A program made the position numbers and the translations under genes. Shown here in pieces: positions 7,446 through 15,812 of a DNA stretch of 64,000 nt; the first letter of the stretch is position 1; the number at the start of each line of letters is the position of its first letter. Source of the DNA: Pseudomonas chlororaphis (GTDB taxonomy: Bacteria; Pseudomonadota; Gammaproteobacteria; Pseudomonadales; Pseudomonadaceae); the NCBI RefSeq assembly GCF_003731765.1, contig NZ_MOAL01000004.1, positions 2,480,001 through 2,544,000 on the forward strand, read 5' to 3'. A model generated the notes under the pieces. That model was not told where the DNA came from and ran no database searches. It saw only the letters and a program-made list of their open reading frames with translations.

Positions 7446-7863
7446 CGATTCAATCCTTATTGAATGCAGGGGCGCTAAAGCCCGGAAGAGAAATTACTCT
7501 ACCAACTGGTAGATAGGCTTTCAATTCATTTCCAATGATCGGCGTTATCACGATGAGAAATACACAAACTGTTTTGCTGCTGGCAGCAGTATTCCGCCCA
7601 CACGCTTTGTTTTCGCTGGGACAGCAGGTGCAAGGCAATAGACAATCGACGCCCACAGCCGGGGCCGCTGCAAGATTCAGGGATTTGAATTGGGTGGAGA
7701 CGCAGAGATGCAGGGTCCATTCATCTGGCTCTGGCCAGACTTTCGGATGACACAAAGGAAACGTATTCGGCGGACTGAAGCCGCCGGAACACTTTAAAAA
7801 AGCGAATCAAGCCTAGTTGATTGGGACAATAACAGACAAGGAAACCCCGACCTCGCGGAGGTA
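7446..7863. other. 418-bp intergenic region with the OsmC-operon promoter
   Basis: The region separates the OsmC-like gene start from the 3' end of the tetR gene, both minus strand. It holds the operator at 7498-7513. A possible minus-strand frame (7450-7755) has no family features and cysteine/proline-rich composition, so I do not call it. A small ACCTC-GCG-GAGGT hairpin at 7850-7862 could mark the end of the tetR transcript but lacks a U-tract. Confidence 0.6.
7498..7513. promoter_or_regulatory. Palindromic TetR-type operator TCTACC-N4-GGTAGA
   Basis: TCTACCAACTGGTAGA has 7-bp arms around AC and sits 53 bp before the OsmC-like start codon, where it would overlap the promoter. The architecture (CTACC-N4-GGTAG) is the same as at 31599-31614 and the half-sites match those at 2167-2184. 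The TetR encoded just upstream (7864-8439) is the likely binder. Confidence 0.65.
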
Positions 7864-8439
7864 TCAGTGGTGGGTTTTTGCAGCCCGCAGGCTATCCAGA
7901 ATGAATTCGAATCCGGAAAATTGCGCGTACTGGTCATTCAAGGCCCAGGACACAAAGCTGCCTCCTTCAAGCGTATTCAAGATCACCCTGGAGATCTTGA
8001 CTGCATCCAGTTCAGCCTTGATCTCTCCGTCTGCTTGACCATTGCGAACATTGTCTTGAAGCCAGTCGAGATGGATTTCGAAAAAGTCCCGAGTCATTTC
8101 CTTGAGGCTTTCCGGCAACGCCAGTAACTCAGCCGCCAAGGCGCCACACAGCGGCAACATTGCGTTCTCACTGCTTTCAGAAAACATCTGGGCGAAAGCC
8201 TCGAGTCGCTTCATGACACTGATATTTTCATCATTGATGCGTTCAAGTTGCTTCTTGAATCTGAACAGGTAGCTCTCGACAATAGCAATTGCCAGGCCTT
8301 CTTTCGTCGGGAAGTGGTGATGAATACTTGCCTTCTTTATGCCTATCTCAGTTGCCAGATCGGCATAGCTGAATGCCGCATAGCCCTTTGTGCGTAACAA
8401 TAGTTCCGCACAGGTGAGAAGGTCAGAACGTGTGCTCAT
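7864..8439 (-). CDS. TetR/AcrR-family repressor
   Basis: This 191-aa regulator has an N-terminal helix-turn-helix (YADLATEIGIKKASIHHHFPTKEG, split here as YADLATEIGIKK and ASIHHHFPTKEG), the typical TetR DNA-binding domain over residues 1-50. An all-helical ligand domain follows. The FxxTKEG and GGSFVSWAL features fit the NemR/YxaF-like electrophile or aromatic-responsive groups. It is transcribed in the same direction as the OsmC-like operon and lies upstream of it. I infer that it represses both the 2244 and 7445 operons through the CTACC/GGTAG repeats. No matching repeat is seen in its own upstream region (8440-8520), so autoregulation is not evident. Confidence 0.9.
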   Translation of the reverse strand: MSTRSDLLTCAELLLRTKGYAAFSYADLATEIGIKKASIHHHFPTKEGLAIAIVESYLFRFKKQLERINDENISVMKRLEAFAQMFSESSENAMLPLCGALAAELLALPESLKEMTRDFFEIHLDWLQDNVRNGQADGEIKAELDAVKISRVILNTLEGGSFVSWALNDQYAQFSGFEFILDSLRAAKTHH

Positions 8440-8730
8440 GATCCTGCATCCAAATTTTTCAATGCGGCATCATAAATTAGTACCTCCCTATAAGACAGCG
8501 CTCCGGCAACAGCCTCCTTAGCTCGCCTTCACAACCCGCGCAATGCACTGGCAATACCGCCCCATCATGCAAAACACCCGAGCCCGGGCGTTGCCTGACC
8601 CAACAAGCCATTGGTTTGCAACGACTTTATAAATCACGGTGGTTGGCACAGCCGATGCAGCTACCCCTGAGGCGTAGCGTTGGCCTGTTGATCGGCGCGC
8701 GTCTCACCGTGATGACCCAAGGAATCCGAT

Positions 8731-9207
8731 ATGAACGCCATTGACCTGCTGCAAGCTGATCACGAACGCGTCAAAGCCATCCTGGCCCAACTCAGCGAGT
8801 CCACCGAGCGCGGTGTCAAAAAGCGCACGGAGTTGCTGGCCAAGCTGGAGATGGAGATCACCATCCATACCCGACTTGAAGAAGAAATCCTCTACCCGGC
8901 CTTCAAGGAAGCCGGCGGCAAGGAGCAAGACGTGATGTATTACGAGGCCAAGGAAGAACACCGCACCGTGGACTCCCTGGTATTGCCGGATTTGAAGGAG
9001 ACCAGCCCGGGTACCCCTGAGTTTTCCGGCCGCGTGAAAGTGGTCAAGGAGCTGCTGGAACACCACATCGAAGAAGAGGAAACCGAGATGTTTCCTCAGG
9101 CGAAAAAGCTGCTGGGCAAGGCCAAGCTGGACGAGTTGGGACAGCAGATGGAAGCGCTGAAAGCGGACTACAAAAAGACCCTTTCCGGCCCTGAACTCGC
9201 CGCCTGA
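8731..9207 (+). CDS. Hemerythrin HHE domain protein
   Basis: This 158-aa four-helix protein has the hemerythrin iron-ligand pattern. The pieces are DLLQADHERVKAIL (His), ITIHTRLEEEILYPAF (HxxxE), EEHRTVDSL (His) and LLEHHIEEEETEMFP (HHxxxE). Such HHE proteins bind a di-iron centre and are linked to oxygen, nitric oxide or peroxide sensing and detoxification; the exact role is not predictable. It is highly charged and without a signal peptide, so cytoplasmic. It is monocistronic, with a strong terminator 23 bp downstream, and is transcribed divergently from the tetR gene. Confidence 0.9.
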   Translation: MNAIDLLQADHERVKAILAQLSESTERGVKKRTELLAKLEMEITIHTRLEEEILYPAFKEAGGKEQDVMYYEAKEEHRTVDSLVLPDLKETSPGTPEFSGRVKVVKELLEHHIEEEETEMFPQAKKLLGKAKLDELGQQMEALKADYKKTLSGPELAA

Positions 9208-9230
9208 TCGACCCTCACCTGATCGAACGT

Positions 9231-9258
9231 AAAAAAGCCCCGCTCTCGCGGGGCTTTT
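9231..9258 (+). terminator. Intrinsic terminator after the hemerythrin gene
   Basis: An A6 run leads into GCCCCGC, loop TCTC, GCGGGGC and T4. The stem of 11 pairs includes the A/T flanks. Located 23 bp after the hemerythrin stop codon. Confidence 0.85.
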
Positions 9259-9337
9259 CAGGTTCAGGTCGGCCTGTTGGTCGGTCGCAGCGTTGGCGGC
9301 CTAAAGCACCGACCCGAGTTCATGGGCGACAGTCCCC

Positions 9338-10351
9338 TTAATCACCGACCTTGATCACCACCTTGCCAAAGGCGCCCTTGGCCAGGTGCTTGTAGGCTTC
9401 ACGGGCCTTGTCGAACGGATAGACCTGATCGATGACCGGCCGGATCTTGTGTGCGTTCAAGAACACATTCATGCGGTCGAACGACGAACGCGGCGCCACG
9501 GCAATACCGCGCAGGGTGGTTTGGCGAAAGATCAGTGGCATCAGGTTGAGCTGCACGCTCTGCCCGGTCAGAAAGCCGATCTGCGCAATGCGCCCGGCGG
9601 CTTTGGTGGCGGCGATGGACTGGTTGATGCCGTTGCCACCGGCCACATCCAGCAGCAGATCGACGCCTTTACCCTCGGTGAGCCTGAGCACTTCGGCCTC
9701 CCACTCGGAGGTGCTGCGGTAGTTGATGCCCGCCACCGCTCCCAGCTTCATCACGGCTTGCAGGTTGTGGTCGCTGCTGGAGGTGGCAATGACCTTTGCC
9801 CCCAACGCCGTGGCAATCTGCACGGCAAAAATGGAGACGCCGCCGGTGCCCTGGACCAGCACGGTCTGGCCCGGCTGCAGCTGCCCGAAATCAACCAGGG
9901 AATACCAGGCCGTCAGCGCGGCAATCGGCAACGTGGCGGCCTCTTCGTCGCTCATATTGCCTGGCGCAGCCACAGCGCTGTCTTGGTGAATGATCATGTA
10001 CTCCGCCAAGCCGCCGGGCAGCGGCGAGCCAAAGCAGTAATCCGGTTCATCCGGGCCGGGCTCCCCGTCCAACCAACGGGAGTACAGGTGCGAGTTGACG
10101 CGATCGCCCACCTTGAAGCGGGTGACGCCCTCACCCACCGCTGCCACGGTGCCGGCGGCATCGCTGACGGGGATCAGGTTTTTCGGAACCTTGTGCGGTT
10201 CATAGATGCCATCGACGATGGCCTTGTCGCGAAAATTCAGCGAAACCGCACCGACCTTCACCAGCAGCTCACCGGCCTGGGGCTCGGGGACGGGGACTTC
10301 CCCCATCTGCAGGTGGTTCAGTCCGAAATCCTTCAGTAGCCAAGCCTTCAT
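9338..10351 (-). CDS. Zinc-independent medium-chain dehydrogenase (quinone oxidoreductase-like)
   Basis: This 337-aa MDR-superfamily enzyme has an N-terminal GroES-like domain (VGAVSLNFRD) and the cofactor site VLVQGTGGVSIFAVQIA near residue 165. GGNGINQSIAATKAAGRIAQIG then follows (in pieces GGNGINQS and AAGRIAQIG). The cysteine cluster for structural zinc and the Cys/His catalytic ligands of alcohol dehydrogenases are not seen, so an NAD(P)H-dependent enoyl or quinone reductase is more likely than a true ADH. It is divergent from a LysR gene whose ATG is 179 bp away, which probably regulates it. Confidence 0.85.
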   Translation of the reverse strand: MKAWLLKDFGLNHLQMGEVPVPEPQAGELLVKVGAVSLNFRDKAIVDGIYEPHKVPKNLIPVSDAAGTVAAVGEGVTRFKVGDRVNSHLYSRWLDGEPGPDEPDYCFGSPLPGGLAEYMIIHQDSAVAAPGNMSDEEAATLPIAALTAWYSLVDFGQLQPGQTVLVQGTGGVSIFAVQIATALGAKVIATSSSDHNLQAVMKLGAVAGINYRSTSEWEAEVLRLTEGKGVDLLLDVAGGNGINQSIAATKAAGRIAQIGFLTGQSVQLNLMPLIFRQTTLRGIAVAPRSSFDRMNVFLNAHKIRPVIDQVYPFDKAREAYKHLAKGAFGKVVIKVGD

Positions 10352-10530
10352 TGCGTATCTCCAAAGCGTTGTCAGGGGTGGCGACGCCAGGGGGCGGCGT
10401 GGCCATGCCGTATCTTTCGCCTTTGGCCCGGGGCAATAAATGCGTATAAAAGGACATGATTGTTCTACCCATACGCAACAATCAGCGATCCTACACTCGA
10501 TGCCCCCTCGAAGGCCCCACAGGACAGATC

Positions 10531-11445
10531 ATGGAACTGCTTCAATCGATGCGCTTGTTCGCCCGGCTCGCCGAACTCGGAAGCTTCACCAAGGCCGCCG
10601 AGTCCCTGGAGATCGGGCGGCCCCAAGTCACCCGCTACATTCAAGAGCTGGAGTCGTCGCTGGGGGTGCGTTTGTTCCAGCGCACCACCCGGAAGGTCAC
10701 ACTGACTGCCGAGGGCGAGCGATTCTACGAACGGGTGGTGGAGATCCTCGGCAGCATCAGCGCGGCAACCTCCATGTTCGACCCGTCCGGGGCCACCCTC
10801 AGTGGCCGGTTGCGCATCGATATCCCGACCGCCTTTGCCCAACTTGAACTCATCGAAAACCTCAAGGGCTTCACGGCGGCATTTCCAGGCATCAACCTGA
10901 CCCTGGGGGTGACCGACCGGACGGTCGACCTGGTGGGCGAAGGCATTGATTGTGCGCTGCGCCTGGGCGAGTTGCCGGACTCGACCTTGATCGCCCGTCC
11001 GGTGGGCATGGCAACCATGGTGACCTGCGCCGCCCCCCGCTACCTGCTCGAACACAACGAGCCGACGCGACTGGAAGATCTGGCGGCGCATCAAGGTGTC
11101 AATTTCCTCTCGGGCCACAGCAACCGGACATTGCCCTGGCATTTCCGGGTCGACGGCCAGGACCAGGCCTATATCAGCAATGCCGGAATTACCGTCACCG
11201 AGTCCCATGCCTATGTGCAATGTGGCGTGGCCGGTTTCGGCATCATCCAGGCGCCCGGTATTGCAGTCAGCCAATACCTCGGCAGTGGCGCCCTGGTGGA
11301 GATTCTAAAACCCTATCGCCCGGCCCCGCGCCCGGTCACCCTGTTGTACCCCAGCCGGGCCCATATCGCGCCGCAGGTGCAGGTGTTCATCGAGTGGCTG
11401 CACACGCATTTTCCGCAGTTGCACGCGGCCTGGCTGGAGCCGTAA
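10531..11445 (+). CDS. LysR-family regulator
   Basis: This 304-aa protein starts at ATG 10531 (MELLQSMRLFARLAELGSF), with AGGA about nine bases upstream. An upstream in-frame ATG at 10456 would add 25 residues without family similarity. The N-terminal winged HTH (FTKAAESLEIGRPQVTRYIQ) is followed by the periplasmic-binding-like effector domain. DLVGEGIDCALRLGELPDS and the C-terminal FIEWL are typical of the CrgA/DhcR-like branch. It is divergent from the MDR gene. LysR proteins of this branch usually respond to a small aromatic or aldehyde effector. Confidence 0.9.
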   Translation: MELLQSMRLFARLAELGSFTKAAESLEIGRPQVTRYIQELESSLGVRLFQRTTRKVTLTAEGERFYERVVEILGSISAATSMFDPSGATLSGRLRIDIPTAFAQLELIENLKGFTAAFPGINLTLGVTDRTVDLVGEGIDCALRLGELPDSTLIARPVGMATMVTCAAPRYLLEHNEPTRLEDLAAHQGVNFLSGHSNRTLPWHFRVDGQDQAYISNAGITVTESHAYVQCGVAGFGIIQAPGIAVSQYLGSGALVEILKPYRPAPRPVTLLYPSRAHIAPQVQVFIEWLHTHFPQLHAAWLEP

Positions 11446-11475
11446 CGCCTCAGCAAGCGAGCCTCATTTCCTGGG

Positions 11476-12408
11476 TCAGCCCGCCCCGCGCAAGGTTGCG
11501 ATATCACGTTTGGGCGGCGCACCAAACAGCCGGCTGTATTCGCGGCTGAACTGCGAGGGGCTTTCATAACCGACGTTGAAGGCCGCACTGGAGACGTCCT
11601 GGTGTTCGTTGAGCATCAATCGCCGGGCCTCGTTCAAGCGCAGCCATTTCTGGTACTGCAACGGGCTCATGGCGGTGAGCTGGCGAAAATGGTGGTGAAA
11701 GGTCGCCGAACTCATCTGCACCCGAGACGCGAGTTCATCGACGCGCAGGGCCGAGGTGTAATTCAGTTTCAGCCAATCGATGGCCCTGGCGATGCGATAG
11801 CCCTGGCCATCGACCGAGGTGATTTGCCGCAACCGACCCGCCTGGTCGCTGCGTAACAGGCGGTAGTGAATTTCCCGCTGGATCAGGGGCGCGAGCACGG
11901 CAATGGCCTCGGGCTCATCGAGCAACGCCAGCAAGCGCTCGAACGATGCCAGCAAGGGGCCGGTCACGGTGCCGATGCCCACGCCCGTCACCACTGGACG
12001 GTCCCGGGTTGGCGGCAGCTCACTGTGCGCAATCAGCTCCGCCAGCATGCGCAGGTCAAGCTTGAACGTCAGCCCCAGGCAGGGCCGTTCGGGGCGTGCT
12101 GCCAGGACTTCCGAGTTGGCGGGCAAGTCCAGGGAGGTGACCAAGAAGCGCGAGGTGTCGTAGGGGTAACCCTCGCCCCCGACCCACAGCTGCTTCTCGC
12201 CTTGGGCCACCAGAATGATGCTCGGCTCCACCATGCACACCACCGGCGGCGACGGGTGTTCGCGGCGGAACAGGCCGAGGCCCGGAATCGATGTGGTGAA
12301 GTCTCCGGGGGTTGAAATCCGCGCGCCAATGCTCTGCGCAAGCGCCTCTTGCGGGGCTGCGGAATGAGCCGTGTTGGGCTGCGCCGTGTCGGGGTGGATG
12401 TTGTTCAT
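11476..12408 (-). CDS. AraC-family regulator (AraC_N type)
   Basis: This protein of about 310 aa begins at ATG 12408 (MNNIHPDTAQPNTAH), chosen over an ATG 23 codons upstream because AAAGAG lies at the right spacing and family similarity begins later. The N-terminal cupin-like AraC_N domain (VCMVEPSIILVAQGEKQLWV) is followed by two HTH motifs near the C-terminus. They are LRVDELASRVQMSSATFHHH and VSSAAFNVGYESPSQFSREY. It is divergent from the alpha/beta hydrolase gene, which it probably activates. A paralogue of the same architecture is at 17888-18862. Confidence 0.9.
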   Translation of the reverse strand: MNNIHPDTAQPNTAHSAAPQEALAQSIGARISTPGDFTTSIPGLGLFRREHPSPPVVCMVEPSIILVAQGEKQLWVGGEGYPYDTSRFLVTSLDLPANSEVLAARPERPCLGLTFKLDLRMLAELIAHSELPPTRDRPVVTGVGIGTVTGPLLASFERLLALLDEPEAIAVLAPLIQREIHYRLLRSDQAGRLRQITSVDGQGYRIARAIDWLKLNYTSALRVDELASRVQMSSATFHHHFRQLTAMSPLQYQKWLRLNEARRLMLNEHQDVSSAAFNVGYESPSQFSREYSRLFGAPPKRDIATLRGAG

Positions 12409-12677
12409 GCTGTGCTCTTTGCCAGGTCCGCCGAAACTGTAACTCGGCAGCCCGCCAGCGTCTTGCCAATCGATCAAGACTCATAGGATCAGGCAAGTAA
12501 TCCAGCGTAATGCACTACAGAACCGCTGAGTGGGTCGGGAAAATGTACCGACCAACGCCACCCAGGGTTCGCCATCTCGACCAGCAATCGACAACGCCCC
12601 TGACGGAATGAAGGCCGACGTCGAACGCCTCCGACATAACCCATTACCCCAACCCCCTCCATGACAAGGACTCTCCA

Positions 12678-13700
12678 ATGAAAGGCATTTTTCTTGCCCT
12701 CGGGCTGCTTGTTACCTCCGTTTCTTCACTAGGTGCCGACATGTCGAACGCAGCGAGCAACTTCTACAAAAGCGATCAGGTGACCGTGGAAAAAGTCACC
12801 TTCAAGAATCAGTACGGCATGCAGGTGGCGGGCAACCTGTTCGTGCCCAAGGCCCTGGCCGCCACCGCCTATAATGCCGCGATCATCGTCGGCCACCCCA
12901 TGGGCGCGGTCAAAGAGCAGAGCGCGAACCTCTACGCCACTAAAATGGCCGAGCAGGGCTTTGTCACCCTCTCCCTGGACTTGTCTTTCTGGGGCGAAAG
13001 CGCGGGCACGCCGCGCAATGCGGTCTCACCGGACATCTACGCCGAAGACTTCAGCGCCGCCGTGGACTTCCTCGGCACTTCCCCCCTGGTCGACCGTGAG
13101 CGAATCGGCGTCCTGGGTATCTGCGGCAGTGGCAGCTTCGCCATCAGCGCGGCGAAGATCGATCCGCGCCTGAAAGCCATCGCCACCGTCAGCATGTACG
13201 ACATGGGCGCCGCCAACCGTAACGGCCTCAAGCACGCCGTGACCCTGGAGCAACGCCAGCAAGTCCTTCGCGACGCCGCCGAACAGCGTTACGCAGAATT
13301 CACCGGGGGGCCAATCCGCTACACCGGCGGCACGCCACTCAAGCTGACCGGCAACGCCATCGGCGATGAGTTCTTCGACTTCTACCGCACCCCACGCGGG
13401 CAAGTCACACCGGCCGGGGCCTCGCCACAACACACCACCATGCCGACCCAGACCAGCAACGTGAAGTTCATGAACTTCTACCCGTTCAATGACATCGAGA
13501 CCCTCTCGCCGCGGCCTCTGCTGTTGATCACCGGCGCCGACGCCCACTCCCGGGAATTCAGCGAAGACGCCTACCAGCGCGCCGCCGAGCCCAAGGAACT
13601 GGTGATCATTCCAGGTGCCGGGCATGTGGATCTTTACGACCGGGTCAACCTCATTCCCTTCGCCAAACTGGGCAGCTTCTTTAAAAGCAACCTGAAGTAA
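12678..13700 (+). CDS. Secreted alpha/beta hydrolase with Cys at the nucleophile elbow
   Basis: This 340-aa protein has a signal peptide (MKGIFLALGLLVTSVSSLGA). The alpha/beta-hydrolase core contains the oxyanion region IIVGHPMGAVKEQ and the elbow GVLGICGSGSF. Asp comes from LLLITGADAHS and His from IPGAGHVDLYD. The elbow reads G-x-C-x-G, so the nucleophile is cysteine, as in dienelactone hydrolases and YcjY-like proteins, rather than serine. It probably hydrolyses or isomerises a lactone or ester in the periplasm. The divergent AraC regulator (11476-12408) and the downstream MFS exporter suggest an inducible uptake, processing or export unit. Confidence 0.85.
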   Translation: MKGIFLALGLLVTSVSSLGADMSNAASNFYKSDQVTVEKVTFKNQYGMQVAGNLFVPKALAATAYNAAIIVGHPMGAVKEQSANLYATKMAEQGFVTLSLDLSFWGESAGTPRNAVSPDIYAEDFSAAVDFLGTSPLVDRERIGVLGICGSGSFAISAAKIDPRLKAIATVSMYDMGAANRNGLKHAVTLEQRQQVLRDAAEQRYAEFTGGPIRYTGGTPLKLTGNAIGDEFFDFYRTPRGQVTPAGASPQHTTMPTQTSNVKFMNFYPFNDIETLSPRPLLLITGADAHSREFSEDAYQRAAEPKELVIIPGAGHVDLYDRVNLIPFAKLGSFFKSNLK

Positions 13701-13707
13701 TCGAATC

Positions 13708-13758
13708 GGCGCCCTGCCCGGGCGCCGGCACTTTCTGCGGCCTGGTTGATCAGGCCGC
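13708..13758 (+). promoter_or_regulatory. Two GC-rich hairpins between hydrolase and MFS genes
   Basis: GGCGCC-CTGCCC-GGGCGCC (13708-13726) is followed by GCGGCCTG-GTTGAT-CAGGCCGC (13737-13758). Neither has a clean U-tract, so they may reduce rather than stop read-through into the MFS gene, which starts 30 bp later. Confidence 0.4.
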
Positions 13759-13787
13759 GGGGCTTCAGGCATGACAGGATTCAAGCA

Positions 13788-14999
13788 ATGACCGCTCACC
13801 CTCTTCTCCCGTCCCGGCAGGCTCGGCCCGCCTGGGGCGCGGTACTGGCCATGTCCCTGGCCGCCTTTGCCCTGGTGGCTTCTGAGTTCATGCCCGTCAG
13901 CCTGCTGACGCCGATTGCCGCCGACCTGAACATCACCGAAGGCCAGGCCGGCCAGGGTATTTCCGTCTCGGGGCTATTCGCCCTGATCACCAGCCTGCTC
14001 ATCGCCTCGGTGGCGGCGCGAGTCGACCGCAAACGACTGCTGATCGCCCTGACCCTGCTGATGATCCTGTCCGGAGCGGTGGTGGCGTACGCGCCGAACT
14101 ACCTGATCTTCATGCTCGGCCGGGCGCTGATTGGCGTGGCCATTGGCGGGTTCTGGTCGCTGTCGGCAGCCACCGCCATGAAGCTGGTACCCGCTGACCA
14201 GGTGCCGCGCGCCTTGGCCATCGTCAACGGTGGCAACGCCCTCGCCACCGTGATTGCCGCGCCCCTGGGGAGCTTTCTCGGGGCGTTGATCGGCTGGCGC
14301 GGGGCCTTTTTCTGCATCCTGCCGGTGGCCATGATCGCCGCCCTGTGGTTGCTGGCGAGCCTGCCCTCGATCAAGACGCCCCGGCACGCCAGCCGCGGCA
14401 ATCCGTTTCGCTTGATGGCCCAGGCTCCGGTGGCCTTGGGCATGCTGGCGGTCAGCGTGTTTTTCATGGGCCAGTTCATGTTGTTCACCTACTTGCGGCC
14501 GTTCCTGGAAGGCATCACCCACGTCAGCGTCTCCATGCTCTCGCTGATGCTCCTGGTGCTGGGTGTGGCCGGGTTAGTGGGCACCTTCCTGATTGAAGCC
14601 TTGCTGAAAAAGGGCCTGTACCGAACGCTGATTGCCATCCCGATGCTGATGGCGGTGATCGCCCTGGCGCTGGTGTCTTTTGGCAGCTCGCCCGCCATCA
14701 CCATGACGCTGCTTGGGCTCTGGGGCCTGCTGGCAACAGCGGCGCCAGTGGGCTGGTGGACCTGGCTGGCGAACACCCTGCCAGACGACGCAGAAGCCGG
14801 AGGCGGCTTGATGGTGGCGATCGTGCAGCTGGCGATCGCCCTGGGCGCTACCGTGGGCGGCCTGGTGTTCGACGTCAGCGGCTACCAGGCCACCTTCGAA
14901 CTGAGCGCGGCGCTGTTGGTATTGGCCGCTGTACTCGCCTACCTGGCAGCACGTTCCGCCGCACACACCGCTCCGGTTACAGGCCATGCCAATGCATGA
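13788..14999 (+). CDS. MFS efflux transporter (NepI-like)
   Basis: This 403-aa membrane protein has about 12 predicted helices. The ATG at 13788 (MTAHPLLPSRQARPAWGAV) is preferred over one 14 codons upstream. The pattern ARPAWGAVLAMSLAAF, EFMPVSLLTPIAADL, GFWSLSAATAMKLVP, PLGSFLGALIGWR and PVGWWTWLANTL closely follows E. coli NepI, a purine-ribonucleoside efflux protein of the DHA1 group. The actual substrate here may differ. It follows the secreted hydrolase gene and could export a related compound. Confidence 0.87.
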   Translation: MTAHPLLPSRQARPAWGAVLAMSLAAFALVASEFMPVSLLTPIAADLNITEGQAGQGISVSGLFALITSLLIASVAARVDRKRLLIALTLLMILSGAVVAYAPNYLIFMLGRALIGVAIGGFWSLSAATAMKLVPADQVPRALAIVNGGNALATVIAAPLGSFLGALIGWRGAFFCILPVAMIAALWLLASLPSIKTPRHASRGNPFRLMAQAPVALGMLAVSVFFMGQFMLFTYLRPFLEGITHVSVSMLSLMLLVLGVAGLVGTFLIEALLKKGLYRTLIAIPMLMAVIALALVSFGSSPAITMTLLGLWGLLATAAPVGWWTWLANTLPDDAEAGGGLMVAIVQLAIALGATVGGLVFDVSGYQATFELSAALLVLAAVLAYLAARSAAHTAPVTGHANA

Positions 15000-15056
15000 C
15001 TCGGCCCGCAGCAAGGTCCGGTGATCGGTGCCTTGCTGGCAGCCCTGAGGCCCAAC

Positions 15057-15800
15057 TTAACGGGCGCTGTCGATGATCTGACCGCCGTCCGGCGTCAAGC
15101 TATAGCCGGTGATGAACTGCGCATCCTGGCTGGCCAGAAACAGCACCACAGGGGCAATGTCATCTTCCGGCGAACCATAGCGTCCCAGGACGTTGGTCGG
15201 CGCTGGCGCATCGTAGGCCGAGCCCCAGGTGTCCGCGACGGGCAGCAGGTTATTCACGGTGATGTTGTCGGCGCCCCACTCCCGGGCGGCCGAACGCGTC
15301 AGGGCGCGCACCGCTTCCTTGGCCATGTTGTACGGGGCATAACCCTGCATCCCGATCACCCCGGCCAGGGAGCCGAAGTTGATCACCCGCCCTGCTCCGC
15401 TGGCCTTCAGATGGGGGTAGCAGGCTTGCATGGTGCGCAGATAGGCAATCGGCCCCATCTCGAAATTGCGCTGCAGTTGTTCCACCGGCAACTCCAGCAC
15501 CGATGAAAATACCGCGCTGGGGTCGAAAGCGTTGTTCACCAGAATGTCGATCCGGCCGTAAGCCGACGCCACCTGGTCGACCGCCGCCTGGACCTGTCCT
15601 GGGTCCGCGATGTCGCAGACAATCCCCAGGGCGCTCCCCCCTGCCGCCTGGATATCGGCCACCACCTGATCGACGTTTGCCGCCGTGCGCGACACCACTG
15701 CGACCGTCGCGCCCTGGGCCGCAAACAGCTTGGCTGTCGCGCGGCCGATACCGCGGCCGGCACCGGTGACGATGGCTACTTTTCCGTTGAGTCGGGACAT
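15057..15800 (-). CDS. Short-chain dehydrogenase/reductase
   Basis: This 247-aa classical SDR starts at ATG 15800 (MSRLNGKVAIVTGAGRGIGR, GxxxGxG at residues 12-18), which has GGAG eight bases upstream inside the alternative longer N-terminus. The catalytic YNMAK (APYNMAKEAVRAL) and NNAF motifs are present. The end YSLTPDGGQI fits FabG-like enzymes. It lies 12 bp after the DoxX-like gene on the same strand, forming a two-gene operon divergent from an HxlR regulator. The substrate is unknown. Confidence 0.88.
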   Translation of the reverse strand: MSRLNGKVAIVTGAGRGIGRATAKLFAAQGATVAVVSRTAANVDQVVADIQAAGGSALGIVCDIADPGQVQAAVDQVASAYGRIDILVNNAFDPSAVFSSVLELPVEQLQRNFEMGPIAYLRTMQACYPHLKASGAGRVINFGSLAGVIGMQGYAPYNMAKEAVRALTRSAAREWGADNITVNNLLPVADTWGSAYDAPAPTNVLGRYGSPEDDIAPVVLFLASQDAQFITGYSLTPDGGQIIDSAR

Positions 15801-15812
15801 GGTGTTCTCCAA

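Noticed and set aside
7450-7755. 101-codon minus-strand frame upstream of the OsmC-like gene
   Set aside because: It overlaps the operator and promoter and has cysteine/proline-rich, non-protein-like composition.
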